From assembly GCA_017623435.1 (NCBI GenBank), contig JAGAPD010000008.1, positions 30,400 through 94,399 of the forward strand: a DNA stretch of 64,000 nt. The letters are read 5' to 3'. The DNA is from Clostridia bacterium. GTDB taxonomy: Bacteria; Bacillota; Clostridia; Christensenellales; Pumilibacteraceae. This document shows, one piece after another, positions 44,601 through 51,094 of the stretch. Within the stretch, counting starts at the first letter, position 1. The number at the start of each line of letters is the position of its first letter. Position numbers and translations under genes: made by a program. The notes below the pieces were generated by a model that was not told where the DNA came from, made no database searches, and saw only the letters and a list, made by a program, of their open reading frames with translations.

Positions 44601-44860
44601 CGTTGCCTGGTGCAATCGACGGCTTGTTTAACTACTTCGAGTATGCTGACAATTTGCAGTATGACGAAGAAAAGATGCTTGCGGATATCGAGAAGTACGG
44701 CTTGTATACTTACGAGGACTTTGCGGAACATTTCTCGTATGAAATCTTTGAATGCTGTATACCTGTAAAATACTTGAAGGTAGCGGTAGGAAAGAGTATG
44801 ATTACTTACGAAGAGTTGATTGAATTGTTCAACAAATACGCGAGTGATCTTATAACCTAA
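41603..44860 (+). CDS. Large exported beta-helix protein with C-terminal Hint module
   Basis: 1085 residues if it starts at CTG 41603, which is 9 bases after GGAG and gives a proper signal peptide (KIFKNKYLL, hydrophobic core, GVSTWIIFGE). The next candidate, TTG 41630, would lose the basic n-region. Residues about 50-800 are Thr/Asn/Gly-rich strands of pectin-lyase-like type (GTLNVGAIVGNTSSG, GATINGGFGGYVQPG). The Hint module begins at Cys860 (GSCIAAGTLITLADG), with an H in KLIFEHALFD and a later VYHFNYFIDG. It may self-cleave. A final Asn-Cys/Ser splice motif is not visible. The N-terminal part is AT-rich, but the Hint part is not. Confidence 0.75.
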   Translation: MKIFKNKYLLVIIMILATVIMTAGVSTWIIFGEISAGPNFLATTKKTPKINGGGVYYLNEEYKRFDTAENRAYDGGTVILEAGFLSVTDDEGNTVSGRFVFADNGVNTKQIEFTDCDVSELHTKKAETSTLLADKFQAFPSTVLLRFIPTDTTNYFSVEYTANVLSDVRDSDDAVVVPIYPVARIGTTFYGTVEKALTSVKANETVYVLPGANPTIKTDCAVPSNTTLTLHIDDNDGTYGAESGQTERNYSHRTKVMDKAEDMVGYTYSDLRSGATAKTSFDSFSDVANANNIYVNLKNQLTIGEGVTLAIETGGTLNVGAIVGNTSSGMTGHTSGYYTQILMDNNAKIVSNGTVDCLGYIKEINPNNGSQITLTSGNLYAPFVIYDYNSARSTIAVAMNRYHKIYPFNVFDMPNVQSKIVCNNTASIYGYADIFSNEVDLSAAQNIAGGLGGTMLRLMGIDGDKIPAQHNLITLKVVGKQDSIINSNGRVELKYNIDKTLYNSKAAGMYNTGSTIDMDCYEGGSLGQLSLSIKVLAFDVSMSTSNYFFPVCWKYNINLRSGSFSIPHKTKFLSGSTVTVNKGVILNTSADVIFYPKSTRTESENTADNANVFFDPTISSGSPYPARDMAKMIVNGEATINGGFGGYVQPGQKDAVLAINASTLSITEWEGNGMIETMSEKDDSQKDGTLISVASPYMSSIVSGLKLLGYVVDGEGGYFLTTDGKARVPNGSETEYVTQSAKGDVNTKGNIINLGNKKYTSNGSAWEAEVAMRTITANYNTNQVNTPTIIDGDGNSYSIGATVADGTILTITVTAKNRYKITALSVGADVDNDGNSEWSVTHTVDGNVVITVESESTGSCIAAGTLITLADGTQKAVENVTADDVLLVFNHFTGEYEPAHILFLERGEYGYYNVINLEFSDGTATKLIFEHALFDLTLNKYVYVTEQNYSEFVGHEFALSAESGYKRVTLIKASLDEEYTAPYSITTVYHFNYFIDGLFSLPGAIDGLFNYFEYADNLQYDEEKMLADIEKYGLYTYEDFAEHFSYEIFECCIPVKYLKVAVGKSMITYEELIELFNKYASDLIT

Positions 44861-44876
44861 AAATTACTCTAAAACG

Positions 44877-44908
44877 AAAAACCACCGAGGACGTACTCGG
44901 TGGTTTTT
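44877..44908 (+). terminator. Terminator after the Hint gene
   Basis: AAAAACCACCGAG-gacgta-CTCGGTGGTTTTTG. Confidence 0.85.
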
Positions 44909-44934
44909 GTTATTTTGTGGTTTTTTGGTAGGGG

Positions 44935-45740
44935 TGTTATTGCGAGCGTTAGCGTGGCAATCTCGTAACTTGGGCTTGTTTTTTGAGATTGCTTCGTCGC
45001 CACGCGAGATTCTTCGCTTGCGCTCGAGAATGACAACGCGTGATGCTCCTCGCAATGACAAGTGAGTGTATAAGCCGTACGGTTTTGTAGGGGCGACTAT
45101 TAGTCGCCCGTATACCACACGGTCAAAGGCGTTAGCATAGGTCTACAACCCGTGTACTTTATTCTGCGCCTACGAAACAGCCTATGGCTGTCTCTCCCTC
45201 CGTCACGCTAACGCGTGCCACCTCCCTTTACACAAGGGAGGCAACTGTATTACTTGTGTTTTTGTTTGGTCAAATAACGGTGTCATCCTGAGCGCAGTCG
45301 AAGGATCTAACGGGCTTATATGCGTAATCGGTTTATTTAAGCCCATTTCGTTTATATGCCGTACGGCATTCGTAGGGGCGATTCACGAATCGCCCGTATA
45401 CCGTGAGGACGTATATTTTTTACGAAAGCATATTTTGTCGTCGTAGGCGCTCCTTCCACCGCTAACGCGGTCCCCCTCCCTCTCGGAGGGAGGCTTTTAT
45501 GTAACCCGTACGGTTTATTGTAGGGGCGGATAGTATCCGCCCGTTTATAGTAAAGCACCTTCGGTGGTCTCTCCCTCCGTCACGCTAGCGCGTGCCACCT
45601 CCCTCGTCAGATGGAGGCTTTAAAAGAAATAAGACCATACCGTGTGGTCAAACTTGTCGGTATGGTCTTAAAGTTGTAAAACATATTCCGTGCCTACGAA
45701 ACCGTCTTTGACGGCTACTAAACTACCTTCGGTAGTTGCA
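44935..45740. repeat. Mosaic of dispersed repeat modules
   Basis: No gene lies in 44861-45772. Four module types are mixed. (a) GTAGGGGCGA-type palindromes at about 45089-45111, 45373-45395 and 45520-45542, whose inner bases change on both arms together. (b) CTCCCTCCGTCACGCTA(A/G)CGCGTGCCACCTCCCT at about 45192-45227 and 45570-45605, with a shorter relative at 45449-45495. (c) A TTGCGAG...GGCAATCTCG/GAGATTGC unit at 44940-45062. (d) GTCATCCTGAGCGCAGTCGAAGGATCT at 45281-45307. Types c and d resemble short repeats scattered in many gut bacterial genomes. Confidence 0.8.
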
Positions 45741-45764
45741 ATATTTTTGAGAGTGTGGTATAAT
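45736..45764 (+). promoter_or_regulatory. Promoter giving a leaderless SLOG transcript
   Basis: TTGCAA at 45736-45741, a 17-base spacer, TATAAT at 45759-45764. The ATG is at 45773, so transcription should start at or within two bases of the start codon. The hairpin AACTACC-ttc-GGTAGTT (45721-45737) overlaps the -35. Confidence 0.7.
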
Positions 45765-45772
45765 GTAGGGGT

Positions 45773-46309
45773 ATGGAATATAGCGAGCTTAATTTAATAC
45801 CGCAGGTGGCGAAAAGTGCGACGTGTGCGTTCACGGGCAACCGTCCTCACAGGCTTCCGTGGGGCAACGACGAGAGCGATAGCGAGTGCGTTTCCGTCAA
45901 GGCGATTTTGCGCGAAAAGGTGCGTTCGCTTATCGAGCAGGGCGTAGTGCTTTTCGTTTGCGGAATGGCTAACGGCGCTGACCTTTATTTCGCCGAAACG
46001 GTTATCGCGCTCAAAGCGGAGTATCCGAGCGTAATGCTTGAAGGGGCGGTACCGTACCACGGGCAAGAGCGGACTTGGCCGAGGAGCGAGCGCGAGCGTT
46101 ACGAAAAAGCGATAAAGGGTTGCGATTTCGTGACGGTAGTTAGCGAGCACGGAAGCAAGTGGGCGCCCTTAAAACGCAATCGTTATATGGTGGACAAAGC
46201 GAGTATACTTTTGTCGCTGAACTACGCGGAAAGTGGCGGTAGTGCGTACACGGAGCGTTACGCGCGCGAAAACAAGGTAAAAATTATTAAAATTAACGAT
46301 AATATTTAA
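45773..46309 (+). CDS. SLOG-family protein (YpsA/DUF1273 type)
   Basis: 178 residues. Begins the domain with CAFTGNRPHRLPWG near 18-31, then LFVCGMANGADLYFAE near 62-77 (the nucleotide-binding Gly loop), and a C-terminal NRYMVDKASILLSLN...GGSAYTERYA. This is the DprA-related Rossmann fold of YpsA proteins, which bind nucleotide-derived ligands. Biological role unsettled. No ribosome site: the promoter is so close that the mRNA is probably leaderless. Confidence 0.85.
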   Translation: MEYSELNLIPQVAKSATCAFTGNRPHRLPWGNDESDSECVSVKAILREKVRSLIEQGVVLFVCGMANGADLYFAETVIALKAEYPSVMLEGAVPYHGQERTWPRSERERYEKAIKGCDFVTVVSEHGSKWAPLKRNRYMVDKASILLSLNYAESGGSAYTERYARENKVKIIKINDNI

Positions 46310-46411
46310 AAAACAGCCCCAAAACAGTTTACAAAAAGGCGCAGTTTGCATATAATATTGCAGTAAAGCAAAAGGCGAAAACGCCAAACGATAAAAACAC
46401 GGAGAACTTTT

Positions 46412-46891
46412 ATGAGTGAGAATAAACCCAGGTTTGTATTATGCCCCCGTTGCGAGCTGAACTACATTGAAGAAGGTGAGGAGTTTTGCAAGGTTTGCAA
46501 GGCGAGTATGGGACTTATTGACGCGAGCATCCTTATCCCTGACGACGACGAAATGTCGGGCGAGAAAATTTGCCCTATCTGCAAGGTGAACTATATCGGC
46601 GAGGACGAGGATATGTGTATCGAGTGCCGTAAGGAGCGCGAGGCTAAAGAACAGCCCGAAGAGAACGAGGACGATTGGCACGAGTACGTTGACGACGACG
46701 ATCCGGACGATAGCGACGAGATTTCCCTTTCCGAGCTTGCTGAAGAAGAGGAAATGGACGAAGAGGACGAGGAAGACGAGGATTCCTACGGCTACAAGGA
46801 CGACTTCGATTACGACGATATGCCTAACGACGAGGACTTCGAGGACGAAGACGAAGAAGAGGACGAGGAAGACGAGGAAGACGACTTCTAA
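46412..46891 (+). CDS. Double zinc-ribbon protein with very acidic tail
   Basis: 159 residues. Two CxxC pairs make zinc ribbon 1 (CPRC near 11 and CKVC near 26), and two more make ribbon 2 (CPIC near 54 and CIEC near 69). Residues about 78-159 are nearly all Asp and Glu with a few Tyr/Phe (EDEDEEEDEEDEEDDF at the end). The architecture recalls small transcription-associated proteins with acidic tails such as RpoE (delta), but the fold is different and the function is unknown. CGGAG precedes the start. A terminator follows. Confidence 0.65.
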   Translation: MSENKPRFVLCPRCELNYIEEGEEFCKVCKASMGLIDASILIPDDDEMSGEKICPICKVNYIGEDEDMCIECRKEREAKEQPEENEDDWHEYVDDDDPDDSDEISLSELAEEEEMDEEDEEDEDSYGYKDDFDYDDMPNDEDFEDEDEEEDEEDEEDDF

Positions 46892-46903
46892 TATTTGCGC
46901 AAT

Positions 46904-46936
46904 TAAAACGGACTGGTTTTTCAGCCCGTTTTTTGT
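46904..46936 (+). terminator. Terminator after the zinc-ribbon gene
   Basis: AAAACGG-acTGG-tttttc-agcCCGTTTTTT. Confidence 0.75.
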
Positions 46937-46977
46937 GTGCCCGTATACTTTTTGCGCGCTTGGGCAACAATTACCGT

Positions 46978-47259
46978 ATGAGAAAATGCGCTGTTAGTAT
47001 TGAAGAGGTTAAAAAGGACGTGCGCGCGCTCGTGGGTAAAAAACTGCGCGTCAGCGTCAATCGTGGCAGAAAAAAGGTGGACCGTTACGACGGCGAAATC
47101 ACCGCGATTTATCCGTCCGTGTTCGTTTTGAGCGTGGTCGGGCTTAGTACGGGCAATTCGTTGTCCTGCTCGTACAGCGACGTCGTTTGTGGCGATATCA
47201 AGTTAAAACCGCTTGCGATAAAGTCGGACAAGCAAAATCAAGAGAAAACGGACGGTTGA
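46978..47259 (+). CDS. veg: Veg family protein
   Basis: 93 residues. Full match to the Veg family pattern: EEVKKDVRALVGKKLRVSVNRGRKKVDRYDGEI, then YPSVFVLSV...SLSCSYSDVVCGDIKL. In Bacillus subtilis Veg stimulates biofilm formation and is very highly expressed. It is conserved next to rsmA/ksgA and ispE. Start chosen at ATG 46978. No ribosome site is visible in the 15 bases upstream. Confidence 0.9.
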   Translation: MRKCAVSIEEVKKDVRALVGKKLRVSVNRGRKKVDRYDGEITAIYPSVFVLSVVGLSTGNSLSCSYSDVVCGDIKLKPLAIKSDKQNQEKTDG

Positions 47260-47272
47260 GCCGTTTTTTCTT
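47247..47272 (+). terminator. Terminator overlapping the end of veg
   Basis: AACGG-acggttgag-CCGTTTTTTC. The left arm is inside the last codons. Confidence 0.65.
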
Positions 47273-47337
47273 TTTCGTTCTATTTTAGAAAAGTGCGCCA
47301 TACAATATAGTGATATTTGCATATTTGGAGGCGACTG

Positions 47338-48855
47338 ATGTCATTTGAACCCGTTTATAAAGATTTGAGTTTTAACTGCAAGCAGAGGTTGTGTAAAGCG
47401 CAATCGGTAGTTGAAACGCGCGTTATTCCACCGCACGGAGTTAGCATTGCGCGCGTTTTGTGTATCGACGCCCGTTGCGTTATGAGTGGCGCGGAGGTTT
47501 TTGCCGGCGAGGTGCGCTACACGGGTAGGACGTGCTTTAAAGTTTTGTTCGTGGATAGCGAGGGCGAAAACCATTGCGTAGAAAATAACGTCGATTTTTC
47601 AGACAAAATCGAATGCTCCCTCGTGAAAAGCGATAGCTTCGTTTTTCTTCGCGGTAGCGTGCTTGATACCGACGTTACTAACGTTTCGCAGGGCGAAATT
47701 AAGCTTGCGTCCGTAATCGAAATTGCGCTTGACGGCGACGTTAAGGGCGCGCTTAATTACTTGTCGAGCGAGTGCGAGGGGCTGTATACCGAGGTTAAAC
47801 AGGTTACTTGCTCCAACCTCGTGGCGCACGGAAACGGCGTGGCTACGGCGAGCAACACGGTGGAAAAGGTCAAGTTTAGCGATATCGTTTTTGCTGAGCA
47901 CAAGGCGGTTGTAAAGTCGCGCGTGGCTGGCACGGACACCGTGCGCGTAGAGGGCGTTATTATCAGCGAAATTTGCGGTCGTACGGACGACGGGCTACTT
48001 TGCTCGGCTACGGTCGAAACGCCTTTTTCGGAGGAAATGGGCGCGATTGGTGCGCGTTTTGGCGACAGCGTAGTGGCGCGCGTAAAGGTGAGTGCTAACG
48101 CGAGGGTGGAGCAGGCGGACGAAGTTAACGCGCTCGTTGTGGACTACGACCTTTCTTTCTCGTACTGCGTGTACGCAAAGTCGAGCGTTGAAGTCGTGAC
48201 CGACGCTTTTAGCGCTACGCACGAGCTTGTGTTAAAGCGCGAAGAACGCGAAATAGGCTACGAAAAACAGGGCGTAACGCTTTTTGACAGGGTGGAAGGC
48301 AATATTACTTTGGACGCGAATATGCCCGTAGTTGACAATATTTTGGCGGTTACGGCGGTTGGTCTTAGCGTGACTAACGCGCTCGCTGGCGACGGCGAAG
48401 TGCTTATTGAGGGTGTAGTGAGTGGCAACGTGATTTATTATAGTGCCGAGGCGAATTCTAAAAATTCCGTAGCAGTTGAACTGCCTCTCTCGCTTAAAAT
48501 GGGCGCGAGCGACGTGTGCGAAGAGGATTTCGTGTGCGCTTGGGGAGAGGTTATTAGCGTTACTGCTAAAATCCGTCGCGGTAACGAGATTGATATTCGC
48601 GCGGATATTGCTATCGAAACGGAAGTAGGGCAAAAAACTTCGGTAAGCGTGATAAGTGGAGTTGAGCTGGGAGATAAGCGAGAAGAGAGAAGCTGCGCTT
48701 ATTCAATGCACGTAGCCCACGCAGGCGAAACGCTGTGGGAAACGGCAAAAGCGCTCTCTTGCACGCCTGAGATTATTATGGAGCAAAATAGCGGTATCGT
48801 ATTGCCTTTTAAGGGCGGAGAAAAGATTATAATTTACCGTCATCTTAATAAGTGA
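47338..48855 (+). CDS. SPOCS-domain (DUF3794) protein with C-terminal LysM
   Basis: 505 residues. Three SPOCS/DUF3794 units are placed at about 35-130, 175-275 and 310-425 (patterns such as VRYTGRTCFKVLFVD, VEGVIISEICGRT, VEGVVSGNVIYYS). A LysM repeat lies at about 455-503 (MHVAHAGETLWETAKALSCTPEIIMEQN). Such proteins take part in spore coat or spore envelope assembly (SpoVID-like). TTTGGAGGCG decides ATG 47338. It stands between veg and ispE, as in many Clostridia. Confidence 0.88.
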   Translation: MSFEPVYKDLSFNCKQRLCKAQSVVETRVIPPHGVSIARVLCIDARCVMSGAEVFAGEVRYTGRTCFKVLFVDSEGENHCVENNVDFSDKIECSLVKSDSFVFLRGSVLDTDVTNVSQGEIKLASVIEIALDGDVKGALNYLSSECEGLYTEVKQVTCSNLVAHGNGVATASNTVEKVKFSDIVFAEHKAVVKSRVAGTDTVRVEGVIISEICGRTDDGLLCSATVETPFSEEMGAIGARFGDSVVARVKVSANARVEQADEVNALVVDYDLSFSYCVYAKSSVEVVTDAFSATHELVLKREEREIGYEKQGVTLFDRVEGNITLDANMPVVDNILAVTAVGLSVTNALAGDGEVLIEGVVSGNVIYYSAEANSKNSVAVELPLSLKMGASDVCEEDFVCAWGEVISVTAKIRRGNEIDIRADIAIETEVGQKTSVSVISGVELGDKREERSCAYSMHVAHAGETLWETAKALSCTPEIIMEQNSGIVLPFKGGEKIIIYRHLNK

Positions 48856-48864
48856 AAATAAAAA

Positions 48865-48892
48865 TAAACGGGTACGTACGTGCCCGTTTTTG
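48865..48892 (+). terminator. Terminator after the SPOCS-LysM gene
   Basis: AAACGGG-tACGTACGTg-CCCGTTTTTG. Confidence 0.75.
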
Positions 48893-48917
48893 CATTTTTT
48901 GTAAGTAAAATATATTG

Positions 48918-48946
48918 TTGACAACTAAACGTCATAGTGTTATAAT
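48918..48946 (+). promoter_or_regulatory. Promoter giving a leaderless ispE transcript
   Basis: TTGACA at 48918-48923, a 17-base spacer, TATAAT at 48941-48946. ATG is at 48953, 7 bases after the -10, the normal place of +1. No ribosome site fits between. Confidence 0.8.
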
Positions 48947-48952
48947 AATTAT

Positions 48953-49810
48953 ATGGATGAAATTAAGTTAAAAGTTTACGGAAAAATAAATTTGTGCTTG
49001 GCGGTGACGGGGCGAGAGGATAAACTGCACACTCTCGATACCGTAATGTCGTCTATTAGCATATACGATATTATTTACGCTAAAAAACGTGACGACGGCG
49101 TGGTTAACGTTTTTATTGACGGCGAGGAGAGTAAAAGCTCTAACGCTTATATTTCCGCGGTTATGATGCGCGACGTGTACGGCGCTGGCGGAGTGGATAT
49201 CGATATATCTTGCGGTATTCCGTCGGGCGCGGGTATGGGTAGTTCAAGTGCGGACGGGGCAGGCGTTATTCGTGCTATGCAGCTATTGTACGAGATAAAA
49301 ATTGACGAAAACGAACTGCGCGAGGTTGCGCTTGAGATAGGTAGCGACGTGCCCTATATGCTTTACGGTGGTACGGCGCGAATGCAAGGCACGGGCGCGG
49401 ATTTGACTTTTATTGATTGTGACTGTGACGACGAGGTGCTTATTGCCGGCGAAGGAAACGTAAACACGGGCAAATGTTTTAGCGTTTTTGACGAGAATGA
49501 AAAATGCGTTCATACGAAAACGGACGTGGACGTGGTGGTCGATTCGCTACTTAAAAAGGGTGTTGGCGAAAGTCGGGAACTGCTTTTTAACGACCTTCAA
49601 AACAGCGCGCAAACGCTAAACGAGCATATATTAAAGATAAGCGAGATTATGCGCGAGTGCGGTCTTACGCCCGTGATGACGGGAAGTGGGGCTATGGTGG
49701 TGGGATACGGAGATAAAGAGCTTTTTGATTACGCGATAAGCAAACTTTTTTTGGGCCGTTACCGCGTTTACCAAGTCAAGTTTAAGAAAAAAGGATACGA
49801 ATTGTTATAA
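48953..49810 (+). CDS. ispE: 4-diphosphocytidyl-2-C-methyl-D-erythritol kinase
   Basis: 285 residues. GHMP kinase of the MEP isoprenoid route that phosphorylates CDP-methylerythritol. KVYGKINLCLAV at the N-terminus (Lys and Asn of the active site), the ATP loop CGIPSGAGMGSSSADGAG near 86-103, and LEIGSDVPYMLYGGTARMQGTG (with the catalytic Asp) are all present. C-terminal GHMP motif TPVMTGSGAMVVGY. Slightly divergent (D-S-S-A-D intact). The mRNA seems to be leaderless. Confidence 0.93.
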   Translation: MDEIKLKVYGKINLCLAVTGREDKLHTLDTVMSSISIYDIIYAKKRDDGVVNVFIDGEESKSSNAYISAVMMRDVYGAGGVDIDISCGIPSGAGMGSSSADGAGVIRAMQLLYEIKIDENELREVALEIGSDVPYMLYGGTARMQGTGADLTFIDCDCDDEVLIAGEGNVNTGKCFSVFDENEKCVHTKTDVDVVVDSLLKKGVGESRELLFNDLQNSAQTLNEHILKISEIMRECGLTPVMTGSGAMVVGYGDKELFDYAISKLFLGRYRVYQVKFKKKGYELL

Positions 49811-49832
49811 AAAACTACATACTGGGTATAAT

Positions 49833-49865
49833 TCTCTCTGCCGAAACACGGCAGGGAGTTTTTAT
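49833..49865 (+). terminator. Terminator after ispE
   Basis: CTCTCTGCCG-aaaca-CGGCAGGGAG followed by TTTTTATTT. Ends right before the spoIIR start, so the spoIIR mRNA may come from another start inside or from read-through. Confidence 0.75.
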
Positions 49866-49867
49866 TT

Positions 49868-50395
49868 ATGAAAAAAATCGTTACTATTTTGATTTGTTTT
49901 TCGTTGTGTATAATATTTTGCGGTTGCGACGTACATAATAACGATACGCAAGCCTTGTTGCGCATACACATTCGCGCTAACAGTAACGCGAGCGCTGATC
50001 AGCAAGTAAAATTGAAGGTGCGTGACGCGGTAAACGACTATCTTGAGCGTGAGCTTGACGGAGTGAAAACTTTTGACGAGGCGTATAAAAAACTGTCGCA
50101 AAAATTAGCCGTAATTAACAAAACGGCAGAGGACGTACTGGCGAGAAACGGTTTTAAGTACGGCGTCAGGGTGAAGCTGAATAACGAGTTTTTTCCCACT
50201 CGCGCTTATGGGGATATCGTGATTGAATCTGGTTATTACGACGCGCTTATCATTGAGCTGGGCGAAGGCAAGGGCGATAACTGGTGGTGCGTAATTTATC
50301 CACCGCTTTGCTACGTAAAGCCGAGCGGAGAGGGAAATATCCAGTACAAATCGCTTATCAAGGAGTTGTGGGAAAAGTATTTCGGTAAAAATTAA
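49868..50395 (+). CDS. spoIIR: Stage II sporulation protein R
   Basis: 175 residues. SpoIIR is made in the forespore and activates the SpoIIGA protease, and thereby sigma-E, in the mother cell. Signal peptide at 1-19 with a Cys after the core (FCGC, possible lipobox). Family marks: LLRIHIRANSNASADQQVKL, VRDAVNDYL, GDIVIESGYYDALIIELG, GDNWWCVIYPPLCYV. Length is normal for the short clostridial form. Confidence 0.92.
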   Translation: MKKIVTILICFSLCIIFCGCDVHNNDTQALLRIHIRANSNASADQQVKLKVRDAVNDYLERELDGVKTFDEAYKKLSQKLAVINKTAEDVLARNGFKYGVRVKLNNEFFPTRAYGDIVIESGYYDALIIELGEGKGDNWWCVIYPPLCYVKPSGEGNIQYKSLIKELWEKYFGKN

Positions 50396-50404
50396 GGAGG
50401 ACGA

Positions 50405-51094
50405 ATGATAAATCAGAAAAGAAGAGGACGAAGAATAATTTTGATTATGTTAGCCGTGTTGACGCTGATGGTCAGCGTTTTTGGCGTGGCAGACAGCGCG
50501 CAGGCGAAAAATATCGTTAAAGGCGACACGACGGCTAATATCAGAATGGTTCAAAGTAGGTTGTCTACGCTGGGGTATTATACTTACAAGGTGGACGGAA
50601 TTTGGGGCAGTAGAACTCTGCGCGCTGTAAAAAATTTTCAGCGTGATTACGGCTTAGTCGTGGACGGAATCGTGGGAGCAAGAACGGAAAAGGCGCTTGG
50701 GATAAAGCTATCCTCGTCATCTTCGTCGCTCACCTCGACGGAGCTTAACTTGCTGGCAAGGTGCGTGTATTCCGAGGCGCGAGGCGAGCCGTACGCAGGT
50801 CAGGTTGCGGTTGCGGCGGTGGTGCTTAACAGAGTGCGCTCCTCCTCCTTTCCCAACACGATCGCGGGCGTAATTTACCAAAAGGGCGCGTTTACCGCCG
50901 TTAGCGACGGGCAAATAAACCTTACGCCCAATCAGACCGCTTATAACGCCGCGCGTGACGCGTTGAACGGCTGGGATCCGACGGGCGGATGCTTGTACTA
51001 CTACAATCCTGCTACCGCGACGAGCAAGTGGATTTGGTCGCTTAAGGTGGAAATTAAAATAGGCAAACACGCGTTTGCAAGGGGGCAAAGATGA
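50405..51094 (+). CDS. sleB: Spore cortex-lytic enzyme SleB
   Basis: 229 residues. Signal peptide ending ADSAQA (about 33), a peptidoglycan-binding 1 domain (about 38-98, VKGDTTANIRMVQSRLSTLGYY), a Ser linker, and a Hydrolase_2 lytic transglycosylase domain (about 110-228, ARCVYSEARGEPYAGQVAVAAVVLNRV with catalytic Glu). Acts on muramic lactam cortex during germination. AAGGAGG precedes ATG 50405. It overlaps ypeB by 4 bases. Confidence 0.94.
   Translation: MINQKRRGRRIILIMLAVLTLMVSVFGVADSAQAKNIVKGDTTANIRMVQSRLSTLGYYTYKVDGIWGSRTLRAVKNFQRDYGLVVDGIVGARTEKALGIKLSSSSSSLTSTELNLLARCVYSEARGEPYAGQVAVAAVVLNRVRSSSFPNTIAGVIYQKGAFTAVSDGQINLTPNQTAYNAARDALNGWDPTGGCLYYYNPATATSKWIWSLKVEIKIGKHAFARGQR

Noticed and set aside
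41603..44860. Self-splicing intein inside a host protein
   Set aside because: The Hint module is at the C-terminal end, no C-extein follows, and the terminal Asn plus Ser/Cys/Thr junction is not visible. A hedgehog-like or BIL-like module is more likely.
44935..45740. Possible CRISPR array or degenerate gene
   Set aside because: The repeats are of several different types with irregular spacing, and no open frame of length or codon pattern like the neighbours is present.
48703..48924. Minus-strand open frame between the SPOCS gene and ispE
   Set aside because: It lies mostly within the LysM coding region and the terminator, and has no ribosome site.
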